Source: Kitasatospora sp. NBC_01266
Lineage (GTDB): Bacteria; Actinomycetota; Actinomycetes; Streptomycetales; Streptomycetaceae
NCBI RefSeq assembly: GCF_036242395.1
Contig: NZ_CP108458.1
Location: forward strand, 2,418,001-2,482,000
Reading direction: 5' to 3'
Length of the DNA: 64,000 nt
This document shows positions 18,211-26,263 of the stretch, in pieces. The first letter of the stretch is position 1, and every line of letters starts with the position of its first letter. The translations under genes and the position numbers were made by a program. The notes below the pieces were generated by a model, which worked only from the letters and a program-made list of their open reading frames with translations, searched no databases and was not told the DNA's origin.

Positions 18211-20175
18211 GTGGCACAGCACGTGCACAACGAGTTCCACGGCCGCGCCGAGTTCGTGGTGCAGGCGGGCAGCATCACCGGGCCGATCAGCTACGTCGCC
18301 CCGCCGCTCAGCGAGGAGGAGCAGGCCGCCCGCCGGTTCGCGCGGATGGTCCACCTCCAGTGGTCCCGTGAGGCCGGACTGCGCGGACTGCTCGACCCGG
18401 TGCCGCTCTCCACCCGCTGGGTGGACGCCCAGGCCGAGTACGGCGACCACGTGCGGCTGGCCGGGCAGCTCGAGCAGGCGCGGGCGGGCGATCTGGCCGC
18501 GTTCGCGGCGGCCTTCCTGGCACTGCCGAAGCAGCGGCTGGTGCTGCTCGGCGAGGCCGGGTCGGGCAAGTCGAGCGTGGCGGTGCTGCTGACGCTGCGC
18601 CTGCTGACGGACCGGATGGCCGACGACCCGGTGCCGGTGCTGCTCTCGCTGGGCTCCTGGGATCCGCTGCGGGAACACTTCCAGGCCTGGCTGGCGGCCC
18701 GGCTGGCCGAGGACTACCCGACGGCGCCACGGCAGCTGCTGCTCGACGCCCAGCTGGTCATGCCGGTGCTGGACGGGCTCGACGAGATGTCACCGCAGCG
18801 CCGGGCCGCCGCACTCGACCGGCTGAACGAGGGCGCGGCGGGCACCACCCCGCTGATCCTGACCTGCCGGACCGCCGACTACACCGGCGGCGTGCTGCGG
18901 TCCGCCGCCGTGGTGCGGGCGCAGCCGGTGACGCCGCAGGACGCACTCGCCTACCTGGAGGCGGTGGTGCCGCCGCAGCGGCACGCGCCGTGGCAGCCGG
19001 TCTTCGCGGTCCTGGCCGGCGAGCTGCCGGGGCCGCTGCTGACCGTCTCGACCAGCCCCCTGATGCTCGGCCTGATCCGCGCGGTCCACGGCACCGACCA
19101 TGCGGACCCGGCACGGCTGCTGGCCTTCACCGAGGTCCGCGAGCTGGAGAACCACCTGCTCGACGGCCTGCTGCCGAGCGTGTTCACCGATGCACCGGGA
19201 GCACCGGGAGCGCGGCGACGCTGTTGGGGAGTCGACCGCGCCGAGCGCTGGCTCGGCTTCCTGGCCGCCGATCTGACACTCCGCCAGGCGGATGACCTCC
19301 CGTGGTGGCAGCTGTACCAGCGGGTCGCCTGGTGGCGACGGGCGCTGCTGACCGGGACGGCCGCCTTGCTGCTCACAATCCTGCTGCTGGCGGCGGACCT
19401 CCTCGCGATCGGCCAGCCGTACCAGGACCTACCGTGGGGTGTTCTGCTGCTCGGCGGCAGCCTCGCCGGCTTCTCGATCGGGGGAAGCGCCGGGGCCGCC
19501 GGGGCTCGCGGAAGGGCCATCAGGCCGGCGGTGCTCCGTACCACCGAACGACCGGCCCCCGCCGTGCTCGGCGCACTGCTGCGCCGCCCCTGGGGAGCGG
19601 TTCTGCTCTGCTGCTGGCTGCTCTGGGCAGCAGCCAACGGCATCGCGTTCGTCCGCTGGTCCGCGCACCGGTCAGAGCCGATGCCGAACCTCTTCCCGCT
19701 GGCGTCCTTCGGAGCGCTCGCCGGTAGCGTCGCCATCCAGTGGCTGTTCAACCTGCTGACCGCGCCGATCAAGCGGGACGAACTGGCCGATCCGGCAAAG
19801 GCGTTGGCACGCGGCCGACGGAGCGCGCTGAGGCCCGCCCTCGGGGTCGGTCTGCTGTCGACAGTCGGCAGCGCGCTCTTCTTCTCCATCCTGGGTGCGG
19901 GCATGTCGCTGGCCTGGTCGGACGCCTGGGTCGGCATGACCGTGGTCGCCATCGAGGCCGGCATGCTGGGCGCGGCGCTCGGGCTGGTCCGCACCTCATG
20001 GTTCGCCTACCGCCACGCCCACCTCCACCACGCCCTCAGCGGCCGCCTCCCCTGGCACCTGTCGGACTTCCTGGCCGACGCCCACCGCCTCGGCGTGCTG
20101 CGCCAGGTCGGCCCGGCCTACCAGTTCCGCCATGCCCGCCTCCGCGAACGCCTCGCGGAACGCCGGACAGGCTGA
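18211..20175 (+). CDS. Membrane NACHT NTPase with N-terminal RHIM/amyloid-like motif
   Basis: A 654-aa STAND-type ATPase. Residues 7-26 read NEFHGRAEFVVQAGSITGPI, fitting the pattern N-x-F-x-G-x(4)-V-V-Q-A-G-x-I-x-G of RHIM-like bacterial amyloid signalling motifs. The NACHT domain follows: Walker A GEAGSGKSS at 114-122 (K120), Walker B VMPVLDGLDEM at 183-193 and sensor-like ILTCRTADY. The C-terminal half (about 370-605) has about six membrane helices, then a short tail FRHARLRERLAERR. Domain order is therefore signalling motif, NTPase, membrane bundle, with no obvious repeat sensor. It begins with GTG 3 nt after the preceding gene. NACHT proteins include antiphage receptors, but defence here is inference. 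Confidence 0.85.
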   Translation: MAQHVHNEFHGRAEFVVQAGSITGPISYVAPPLSEEEQAARRFARMVHLQWSREAGLRGLLDPVPLSTRWVDAQAEYGDHVRLAGQLEQARAGDLAAFAAAFLALPKQRLVLLGEAGSGKSSVAVLLTLRLLTDRMADDPVPVLLSLGSWDPLREHFQAWLAARLAEDYPTAPRQLLLDAQLVMPVLDGLDEMSPQRRAAALDRLNEGAAGTTPLILTCRTADYTGGVLRSAAVVRAQPVTPQDALAYLEAVVPPQRHAPWQPVFAVLAGELPGPLLTVSTSPLMLGLIRAVHGTDHADPARLLAFTEVRELENHLLDGLLPSVFTDAPGAPGARRRCWGVDRAERWLGFLAADLTLRQADDLPWWQLYQRVAWWRRALLTGTAALLLTILLLAADLLAIGQPYQDLPWGVLLLGGSLAGFSIGGSAGAAGARGRAIRPAVLRTTERPAPAVLGALLRRPWGAVLLCCWLLWAAANGIAFVRWSAHRSEPMPNLFPLASFGALAGSVAIQWLFNLLTAPIKRDELADPAKALARGRRSALRPALGVGLLSTVGSALFFSILGAGMSLAWSDAWVGMTVVAIEAGMLGAALGLVRTSWFAYRHAHLHHALSGRLPWHLSDFLADAHRLGVLRQVGPAYQFRHARLRERLAERRTG

Positions 20176-20185
20176 GGCTGCGGCG

Positions 20186-20383
20186 TCAGGCGGAGAAGTC
20201 TCCGTGGCTGTCGAATTCCCCGTTCTGCGCACCGAGCAGGAATCGCGCCCACTTCTTCGGGGTGGTTCGAACGATAATTTCAGCAGAATCGGACTCGCGA
20301 ACCTCGACCATTCCGTCGACCGTGCGAACCTCGATGCATTCATTAGAATTTCCGCTGAACGACGACTTCTGCCAAGGGGTCAT
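20186..20383 (-). CDS. DUF397 small protein
   Basis: A 65-aa protein starting MTPWQKSSFSGNSNECIEV and ending with an acidic tail: the DUF397 pattern (W-KSSyS-N---CVEV---VRDSK). Streptomyces genomes hold many such genes, nearly always beside an XRE-DUF5753 regulator as here (5 nt upstream gene end). Characterised relatives include members of the BldB/WhiJ-associated class and the Scr2 protein proposed as a toxin opposed by Scr1. Which role applies here is unknown. Base composition is lower in GC than the neighbours, as is usual for these pairs. Confidence 0.92.
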   Translation of the reverse strand: MTPWQKSSFSGNSNECIEVRTVDGMVEVRESDSAEIIVRTTPKKWARFLLGAQNGEFDSHGDFSA

Positions 20384-20388
20384 GGATC

Positions 20389-21249
20389 TCAGCCTTTCAA
20401 GTCTTGCATGAGCTTATGGATAAAATCGCGGGAAGCATCCGGTGAGAGCGCCGTACCGTCAACCTCCGCAGCCATGCTGCGATAGGTCCGCAACTCCGCT
20501 TCGGCATGGATGAACTGCGGGCCCTGGGTCAAGTCGATCTGCACCGTGTCAAGCTCCGGGACCGCACCTGCGGCCAGGGCGAGGTTCTCTCCAGCTCCCG
20601 GGAAGGTATCCACATCGAACGGGATCGCGCGGACGGTGACGTTGGGGCGTTCCGAGTCCTCCAGGAGGCTCTTCAGCTGGCCACGCAGCACAGCTGGACC
20701 GCCGAACTGCATCCGCAGGGCTGCCTCGTGGATATATGCCACGTATGGCTTGCCGTCGAGCACGACCCGCTGGCGCTGCACGCGGAACGCGGTGCGGGCG
20801 TCGACCTCATGCCTGGGGAGCGGAGGCCTGATGCGCGCGAAGACGGCACCGGCATAAGACCCCGTCTGCGTCAGCCCGGGAATATAGGTCGTTGCCCAGC
20901 TGATCAGACCTCTCTCGGCATCGGAGTGGTACTCCATCTCCGCGATGTCAAGAAAACCGGCGGGGAGGCGGCCTCGATACTCATCGAACCACCGCTTTCC
21001 GCGATCCTGCGTCATGGCCACAAGCGCACCGATCAACCCGTCATCAGTGCATTTACTGGCGATAGCCCAGGACCGAAGCCGCTCAGGACTGATCCCGGCC
21101 TTGCCTGACTCCATCTGGCTGATCTTCGGGGCATCGGTACCGAGTGCCGCCGCCATGGCCTGCGGGGTCATTCCCGCGTACTCACGCATCCTGCGCAGCT
21201 CGATGCCCAGGCGCTGCTGACGGACAGTCGGTGACAGTCGGGGTGGCAT
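20389..21249 (-). CDS. XRE-DUF5753 regulator (Scr1/WhiJ type)
   Basis: A 286-aa DNA-binding protein. Residues about 10-65 form an XRE helix-turn-helix (LGIELRRMREYAGMTPQAMAAALGT, KISQMESGK). The rest is a DUF5753 ligand/partner domain with the typical YIPGLTQTGSYAGAVF, FRVQRQRVVLDGKPY, FIHEAA-like and DLTQGPQFIHAEAE stretches. I chose ATG 21249 (MPPRLSPTV), which has a GGAAGGAA site 12 nt upstream; upstream codons extend the frame but are not family-like. Partner of the DUF397 gene immediately downstream. It is divergent from a small-gene cassette, with a palindrome between them that it may bind. Confidence 0.9.
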   Translation of the reverse strand: MPPRLSPTVRQQRLGIELRRMREYAGMTPQAMAAALGTDAPKISQMESGKAGISPERLRSWAIASKCTDDGLIGALVAMTQDRGKRWFDEYRGRLPAGFLDIAEMEYHSDAERGLISWATTYIPGLTQTGSYAGAVFARIRPPLPRHEVDARTAFRVQRQRVVLDGKPYVAYIHEAALRMQFGGPAVLRGQLKSLLEDSERPNVTVRAIPFDVDTFPGAGENLALAAGAVPELDTVQIDLTQGPQFIHAEAELRTYRSMAAEVDGTALSPDASRDFIHKLMQDLKG

Positions 21250-21360
21250 GCGATCCGGCGTTCCTTCCTCGACGGGTGCTGACAGTCTGCCGCCCAACGA
21301 CTGAGCAGGTCCAACCCGGGCGGCTGGCGGGGCCGCCGGCAGACTCACCCGAACGAGCGA

Positions 21361-21375
21361 CTACCGAATCGGTAG
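21361..21375. promoter_or_regulatory. 15-bp palindrome, candidate operator
   Basis: CTACCGA-A-TCGGTAG, perfect 7-bp arms around a single base. It lies in the 276-nt space between the XRE-DUF5753 gene and the small-gene cassette. A second short palindrome, CAATATTG, follows a few bases later (21377-21384) in a locally AT-rich patch, which may be part of a promoter. Confidence 0.5.
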
Positions 21376-21525
21376 CAATATTGGCCCCCAGTGCCCTAGC
21401 GTGTTCCATGCCGGACAGCGCGTCGACGGACCGTCAACTGTCTTACCTACGACGCTGCCCTCCGCACAAAGCCATCCGCACACTCAGCAGGCCCGGCCAC
21501 CCGGGACCGCCAAGGAGACAGCACC

Positions 21526-21765
21526 ATGGCCGCACGATCCACCACCCCCATCGACCCCTCCGAGCAGCGCGCCATCACCTCCGCCGCCGCCCTGACCGCC
21601 ATCCTCACCGAGGCCGACATCACCATCCCCTCCCTCGGCGTGGACTGGCCCACCATCACCGGCCACTACCTCGTCACCCTCGGGCGAGTCCGCCCCGATG
21701 TGGCCGACGAGTTGACCGCCCTGCTCCGCGACGGCCTGAACGCCCGTGCCCAGCAGCAGCGTTGA
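21526..21765 (+). CDS. Hypothetical protein, first of a three-gene cassette
   Basis: A 79-aa soluble protein I do not recognise. It is predicted mostly helical, with SAAALTAILTEADITIPSL and a C-terminal amphipathic stretch VADELTALLRDGLNARAQQQ. The ATG has a clear ribosome site (AAGGAGA, 7 nt spacing). Its 3' end overlaps the next gene by 20 nt in another frame. It is divergent from the XRE-DUF5753 regulator, which may control it. Confidence 0.7.
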   Translation: MAARSTTPIDPSEQRAITSAAALTAILTEADITIPSLGVDWPTITGHYLVTLGRVRPDVADELTALLRDGLNARAQQQR

Positions 21766-22072
21766 CCCCACCGGAGACCGCGACCCGCGCGAGCTGCGGG
21801 AAGCCGCCGAACGCGCCGTCGCCGCCCTGGTGGACGCCCTCGCGCTGGCCGGACTTCCGCCGCTGGTGGCCCTGGAGGGCGGTGCCCGGATCACCGTCAC
21901 GCGCGCCGGGGCGCACATCGAGATCGGTGGTTGCGGCGTCCGTACGCTCACCGCGATCACCGATCACATCGCCGCTCACGCGCACTGCACGGGCCGGGTC
22001 GTCCGGGGTTCCGTCGTGCCCACTGGGCTGGCCGAACTGCCCTCTCTGCGAGCGGAATTGAACCACCCATGA
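21746..22072 (+). CDS. Hypothetical protein, second of a three-gene cassette
   Basis: A 108-aa soluble protein, unrecognised. It starts with GTG inside the end of the previous gene. The sequence suggests an N-terminal helix (RELREAAERAVAALVDALALAG) and a beta-rich remainder (VALEGGARITVTRAGAHIEIGGCG, VVRGSVVPTGL). Its stop overlaps the start of the next gene (ATGA), which supports a real coupled set. Confidence 0.65.
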   Translation: MPSSSVDPTGDRDPRELREAAERAVAALVDALALAGLPPLVALEGGARITVTRAGAHIEIGGCGVRTLTAITDHIAAHAHCTGRVVRGSVVPTGLAELPSLRAELNHP

Positions 22073-22260
22073 AGAAGAGCACGAAAAAGAGCGTCATGAC
22101 TCTGCACGTCTACCGGATCACCGCCGCCGGCCGACGCGTCAACCTCTCCTCCCGCCGGATCTGGTCCGACGAGCCTGACACCCGCCCGCTCCCCGACGTC
22201 TGGCCGCGCTGCCGCTGCCCTCGTTGCGGCCACCCGGATCCCGCGCCCCCGCGCACCTGA
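22069..22260 (+). CDS. Small Cys-rich protein, third of a three-gene cassette
   Basis: A 63-aa basic protein. The N-terminal half (MKKSTKKSVMTLHVYRIT) is Lys-rich and the C-terminus has CRCPRCGHPDP, three cysteines and a histidine in a short knuckle that could bind one zinc. The ATG overlaps the previous stop codon. Function unknown; nucleic-acid or protein binding would suit the charge and the knuckle, but this is guesswork. Confidence 0.65.
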   Translation: MKKSTKKSVMTLHVYRITAAGRRVNLSSRRIWSDEPDTRPLPDVWPRCRCPRCGHPDPAPPRT

Positions 22261-22645
22261 CGGAACCCGGACGACCTCACCGGCCCGGCCCAAAGTCCCT
22301 GCCTCGGAGCCGGTTTGGGGTCGGTCCGGCCAGCCCGGCGAGATATCACCGTCCGCCGCAGCGGGGACGTGCGCCTCACCTCCGCCCCGTGTGACACCCC
22401 GTACTACCGCGCCGCCTGACGGTAGCGCGGCAGGTCCTGCCCAGGTGCCCCGGTTCCCGGGGCGCCCGGGTGTCCATCACACAGGGGAGTGACGTGAGCC
22501 AGGGCACACTTGTGGTGCACGAGTTGGGTTTTGTCCGCGAGGACGCGAAGTCGGCCGAGCCCACCGCGCCGGTCCGCTTCCAGCAGCTGGGCCGAGCGGC
22601 CTTCTCGCCCTCGACCTCGACCCCTACTACACCGACTACCTCCCG
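22261..22645. other. Non-coding stretch with a possible gene remnant
   Basis: 385 nt with no complete gene. A short hairpin (GCCCCGG-ttc-CCGGGGC, 22447-22463) could terminate transcription. From GTG 22494, with a ribosome site GGGGAG, a frame reads MSQGTLVVHELGFVRED and on to RFQQLGRAA. After that, protein-like residues (ALDLDPYYTDYLP) appear in the next frame, as after a frameshift near 22597-22605. The frame then runs antisense into the neighbouring gene. This looks like the 5' piece of a decayed gene; I cannot name it. Confidence 0.35.
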
Positions 22646-23221
22646 TTACCGTCGCGGTCCCGCTACGGCGTACAGCAAGGTGCCGGTCGCAAACAGGGCC
22701 CACGCGGTCGCGGTGGACGCCGTCGTGGCGGGGAGGAGGATCATCCAACCGGCCACCTCTCCCGCGATGCCGGGCAGCGCCGGGCCGAGGAGGGTGAACC
22801 CGAGCCAGGCGGTCGGCAGGGCCCAGGCGAACGGTGCCCCGCACAGCACCGCCCCGAGCGCGGCCAGGCCCACCAGGCCCGCGCTGTCCCGGACGACGAG
22901 CGCGGCAGGGGCGAGGTTCGGCCCCGCCGCCTGGACCGCCAGCAGCGCCGCCCCGGCGACCGCGCCGATCAGCAGCAGGTGCGCCGCCCGCCGGGGCATC
23001 CACCGGATCGCGGCCGTCCGGTCCAGCGCGGCGTCCTGCCCACCGAGCCCGATGGAAGCGGCCGCCACGCTCGCGGTGAGAAACAGGAGCGCGATCCACA
23101 CCTGCGCCGGGCCCTTGCCGCTGTCCTGGTCGAGGGCCCACACCGCCAGCCCGACGAGCGTGACCGCGGCGGCCGAGGTGGGCACCTGCCGTGAATACGC
23201 GTACAGCAACAGCCACCTCAT
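22646..23221 (-). CDS. Membrane protein, likely ABC transporter component
   Basis: A 191-aa integral membrane protein with about five helices and only short loops. It has no motif of its own that I recognise. Its start overlaps the stop of the larger permease-like gene (ATGA), and it is last in an operon with an ABC ATPase. A role as a second membrane subunit of the same exporter is inferred from this context. Confidence 0.7.
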   Translation of the reverse strand: MRWLLLYAYSRQVPTSAAAVTLVGLAVWALDQDSGKGPAQVWIALLFLTASVAAASIGLGGQDAALDRTAAIRWMPRRAAHLLLIGAVAGAALLAVQAAGPNLAPAALVVRDSAGLVGLAALGAVLCGAPFAWALPTAWLGFTLLGPALPGIAGEVAGWMILLPATTASTATAWALFATGTLLYAVAGPRR

Positions 23222-24609
23222 GCGGATGCCTCCCCCGTCAGCACCGCGAGGTCGTCCTCGCAGGAGAGCGCGGCGGCATGCACCTGGGCGATCCGCGAGC
23301 GCTGCTCGGCCGGCGGCAGGGCCATCAGCTTCTCCCAGGCGGCGTCGGCACTCGCCCAGGTGCGCTGCGAGTACTGGTCGGTGTCCGGCTTCCGCAGCGG
23401 TTCGAGCTGGTGATCGCCGAGGGCCCAGCTCGCGGCGATGCTCTGCGCGGGGAGGTCGACCTGCCCGTTGCCCTCCCAGACGGTGCTCGGTCCGCAGTTC
23501 GGTGCCAGGCCCTGGGCGACCAGTGCGCGGGTCAGATCCTCGCCTGTCGCATGGGCGATCAGCGGGTCCTCGAAGTTGATCAGCACCGCGTCACTGGAGA
23601 GTTCGCGGTTGTCGCCGAGTGCGCGCAGCGCGGTCTCCTCCCGCACCGAGGTCGGCGCCTGGTCGCCCAGGGCGTCACGCAGCACGCGCAGCGCCTCCTT
23701 GCCGCGCGGCGCGAGGTCGGGCAGGTGTGAGCGGTTCGCCCGGGTCACGCACACCGGACCGTCGCAGACCAGGCCAGCGGCGGTCTTGTCGACGACGTAG
23801 CTGTCGCGCGGAGCGGCCGGGAGGATCAGCAGAGCCAGGGCCGCACCGGCCAGCACCGGAGCGACCGCGAGCAGCCGGGCCCGGCGGGTCGCGGCCGACA
23901 GCAGTGCGAAACCGGTGGCGAGCAGGCCGAGCAGCCAGAGCGTCTGGCCGAGGTGCACGGAGCCGGACAGGGTCAGCAGCATGTCCCGCGGCTCCACGAC
24001 CGCCGGGGACAGCAGGGCGAGCCGGTTCGGCGCGATGCCTGAGGGCAGTGTCCCGTCCATGTTCTGGCGCAGGAGCACGGCCGTCATGAGGAGGAACACC
24101 ACCAGGGCCGGCGGGGTGAGCACGGAGGGCACGGCCCGCGCGACGCCCATGCCGAACACGGCCGCCGCCACCAGGGCCAGCGCCGCCACCAGCGAGATCG
24201 GCAGCCAGCCGAAGGGCAGGTAGGTGGTGGGGCCCAGGGCCACGCGGACCGCGCCCACGAGGACGACGAGGGCGAAGCCCGACGCCACCGCGAGCGCCAT
24301 CGCACCGGCCGGCAGCGCCGCACGGCGCCAGGCCGGCCGCGGCGTGGTCGTCAGCAGTTCGGTCATCCGCGAACGGGAGTCGCGCAGCCCGTACACCGCC
24401 CCCAGGCCCGCCGCCAGTGGCCACCAGTAGGCGAGCCAGTACCGGGTCCACATGGCCATGGTGGTCCACTGGGCAGTCCACCCAGCGGTGCCCTGCCACC
24501 AGATTCCGTTGACCAGGAAGAGGATCGCCAGGCTGCCTCCGAGCACGACGAGGCCGGGCCACGGGGCGACCGATCGCTTGAGCTCGATGCCCAGGACACG
24601 CCCGTTCAC
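23218..24609 (-). CDS. ABC-2-like permease with extracytoplasmic C-terminal domain
   Basis: A 463-aa protein. Residues 1 to about 275 hold seven or so membrane helices in an ABC-2 permease style, including the short segment RDSRSRMTELLTTTPRPAWRR typical of these proteins after the second helix. The C-terminal 180 residues are hydrophilic, with CDGPVC and two later cysteines (NCGPS, LSCEDD) that could form disulfides outside the membrane. It overlaps the ATPase gene by 4 nt (ATGA). The substrate is unknown. Confidence 0.8.
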   Translation of the reverse strand: MNGRVLGIELKRSVAPWPGLVVLGGSLAILFLVNGIWWQGTAGWTAQWTTMAMWTRYWLAYWWPLAAGLGAVYGLRDSRSRMTELLTTTPRPAWRRAALPAGAMALAVASGFALVVLVGAVRVALGPTTYLPFGWLPISLVAALALVAAAVFGMGVARAVPSVLTPPALVVFLLMTAVLLRQNMDGTLPSGIAPNRLALLSPAVVEPRDMLLTLSGSVHLGQTLWLLGLLATGFALLSAATRRARLLAVAPVLAGAALALLILPAAPRDSYVVDKTAAGLVCDGPVCVTRANRSHLPDLAPRGKEALRVLRDALGDQAPTSVREETALRALGDNRELSSDAVLINFEDPLIAHATGEDLTRALVAQGLAPNCGPSTVWEGNGQVDLPAQSIAASWALGDHQLEPLRKPDTDQYSQRTWASADAAWEKLMALPPAEQRSRIAQVHAAALSCEDDLAVLTGEASA

Positions 24610-25415
24610 CAGGTACCCCCCTGCTGCTCGGAGTTGTGGAGCAGCGCCGAGTAGCCGCGCTCCAGCGGGCTGTCGCCCGGGTGCTCGGAGCCGCCCGCCG
24701 CCGCCAGGACCTCCGGGGGGCCCTGGAAGACGAGGCGTCCGTCGGCGAAGAGCACCACGTCGGAGCAGGCGGCCGCGACGTCCTCGACCAGGTGGGTGGA
24801 GACGACCACGCAGGCCTCGCGGCCCAACTCCTGCAGCAGCTCGCGGAAGCGCAGCCGCTGCGCCGGGTCCAGGCCGGCGGTCGGCTCGTCCAACAGCAGC
24901 AGGGCGGGGTCGTTGACGATGGCCTGGGCGATGCCGGCCCGCCGCACCATGCCGCCGGACAGCGTCTTCATCCGCTGGTCGGCCCGGTCCGCCAGGCCCA
25001 CTCGTTCCACCGCCCGCTGGACGGCCGCGGGGATGTCCGCCTTCGGAACCTCCTTCAACCAGGCCATGTACTCGACGAACTCTCGCACCGTGAAGCGCTT
25101 GTAGTAGCCGAACTCCTGCGGCAGGTAGCCGATCCGGCGGCGCAGCGACCGCTGGTCGCCCACCCCGCCCACCGGGCTGCCGAGCAGCTCCAGTTCGCCC
25201 TCGGCGGGGCGCAGCACGGTGGCCAGGGCCCGGATCAGGGTGGTCTTCCCCGCACCGTTGGGTCCCAGCAGGCCGTGGGTGCCGATGCCCAGGGACAGAT
25301 CGAGCCCGTCGACGGCCATCTTCTTCCGCCCGGCCCGCACTTTCAGGCCGGTGGCCTGGATCTCCCAGGCGTAGGTCTTCGGCGCGGTGTCGGCCGCGCT
25401 CGTCGTGAGTGTCAT
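24606..25415 (-). CDS. ABC transporter ATP-binding protein
   Basis: A 269-aa ABC ATPase with Walker A LLGPNGAGKTT, Q-loop YLPQEFGYYKRFTV, signature LSGGMVRRAGIAQ, Walker B ALLLLDEPTAGLDP and the H-loop in VVSTHLVEDV. It is the first structural gene after the anti-sigma gene (32 nt gap) and is followed by two membrane proteins. The set resembles exporters controlled by an ECF sigma factor in response to envelope stress or antibiotics; the cargo is unknown. Confidence 0.93.
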   Translation of the reverse strand: MTLTTSAADTAPKTYAWEIQATGLKVRAGRKKMAVDGLDLSLGIGTHGLLGPNGAGKTTLIRALATVLRPAEGELELLGSPVGGVGDQRSLRRRIGYLPQEFGYYKRFTVREFVEYMAWLKEVPKADIPAAVQRAVERVGLADRADQRMKTLSGGMVRRAGIAQAIVNDPALLLLDEPTAGLDPAQRLRFRELLQELGREACVVVSTHLVEDVAAACSDVVLFADGRLVFQGPPEVLAAAGGSEHPGDSPLERGYSALLHNSEQQGGTW

Positions 25416-25447
25416 CCGATGGTGCCTTTCGAGGGTCGGCGATGGTT

Positions 25448-26263
25448 TCACAGCGCTGAGTAGGCGTTTCTGCGGGCGATCACCGCGCCGGTGCCGAGCG
25501 CGAGAAGCAGTGCCCACAGCGGAAGTTGGTGCGGCTGCAGGGCAACGGGAACGCGGCCGGCGGGCCATGCGGGTGCCGCGATGACGGCGACCCAGGTGGC
25601 CACCAGCGCGGCGGCGGCGCGGGTCACGCCGATGATGCTGCCCAGTGCCAGGGCGGCGGAGGTGAAGGCCAAGGAGGGCAGCAGCCACTGCGCGGCCGTG
25701 GTGGCTCCGGTCAGCCATCCCTCCACCAGGAGGACGGGCACGACCACGGCCAGGACCGCTGTGGTGCGCCGAAGGAGCAGGGGCAGACCGGCGCGGGCGG
25801 TCGAGGCCGTCAGTTCGTGCGCCGGGTCCAGGGCGCGCGACCACGATGCGGCGACAGCGCAGAGCGGCAGCACGGGCGCGATCACTGCCATGGGCGAGGC
25901 CCCACCTAGGAGCATCGGCGACCCGCCGGCGTCCAGCAGCAGCGCCAGCAGGGTGACCGCGACGGTCATGGCCAGCCACGGGGCCATGACCGGTGTCAGC
26001 CAGGCCGACACCCACCGCGGGCGGTACCGCCGTGCGGGCGCCCGGACGGCCGCGTCCAGCTGCGGCTCCAGACCGGCCCGGACGGTGTCGAGGAGCGCGG
26101 CGATGTCAGGCGCCTCGGTGGCCACCGAGGCCGACAGGCGGCCCCGACACAGCGCGCACGTCTCCAGATGGGCCTCCAGCGCCCACACCGTGTCCGCGGC
26201 CAGCTCCGTGTCACCACGTGCGTAGTCGTCGATCAACCGCACCGACGCATGTTCCGCGCTCAT
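25448..26263 (-). CDS. Anti-sigma factor with zinc finger and membrane domain
   Basis: A 271-aa protein. The N-terminal 50 residues hold the zinc-binding anti-sigma motif (H-x3-C-x2-C) in LEAHLETCALCRGR, after a helix that would clamp sigma. The rest has about six membrane helices. Its ATG overlaps the stop of the ECF sigma gene (ATGA), the standard arrangement for a sigma/anti-sigma pair. It probably holds the sigma factor inactive at the membrane until an envelope signal. Confidence 0.9.
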   Translation of the reverse strand: MSAEHASVRLIDDYARGDTELAADTVWALEAHLETCALCRGRLSASVATEAPDIAALLDTVRAGLEPQLDAAVRAPARRYRPRWVSAWLTPVMAPWLAMTVAVTLLALLLDAGGSPMLLGGASPMAVIAPVLPLCAVAASWSRALDPAHELTASTARAGLPLLLRRTTAVLAVVVPVLLVEGWLTGATTAAQWLLPSLAFTSAALALGSIIGVTRAAAALVATWVAVIAAPAWPAGRVPVALQPHQLPLWALLLALGTGAVIARRNAYSAL

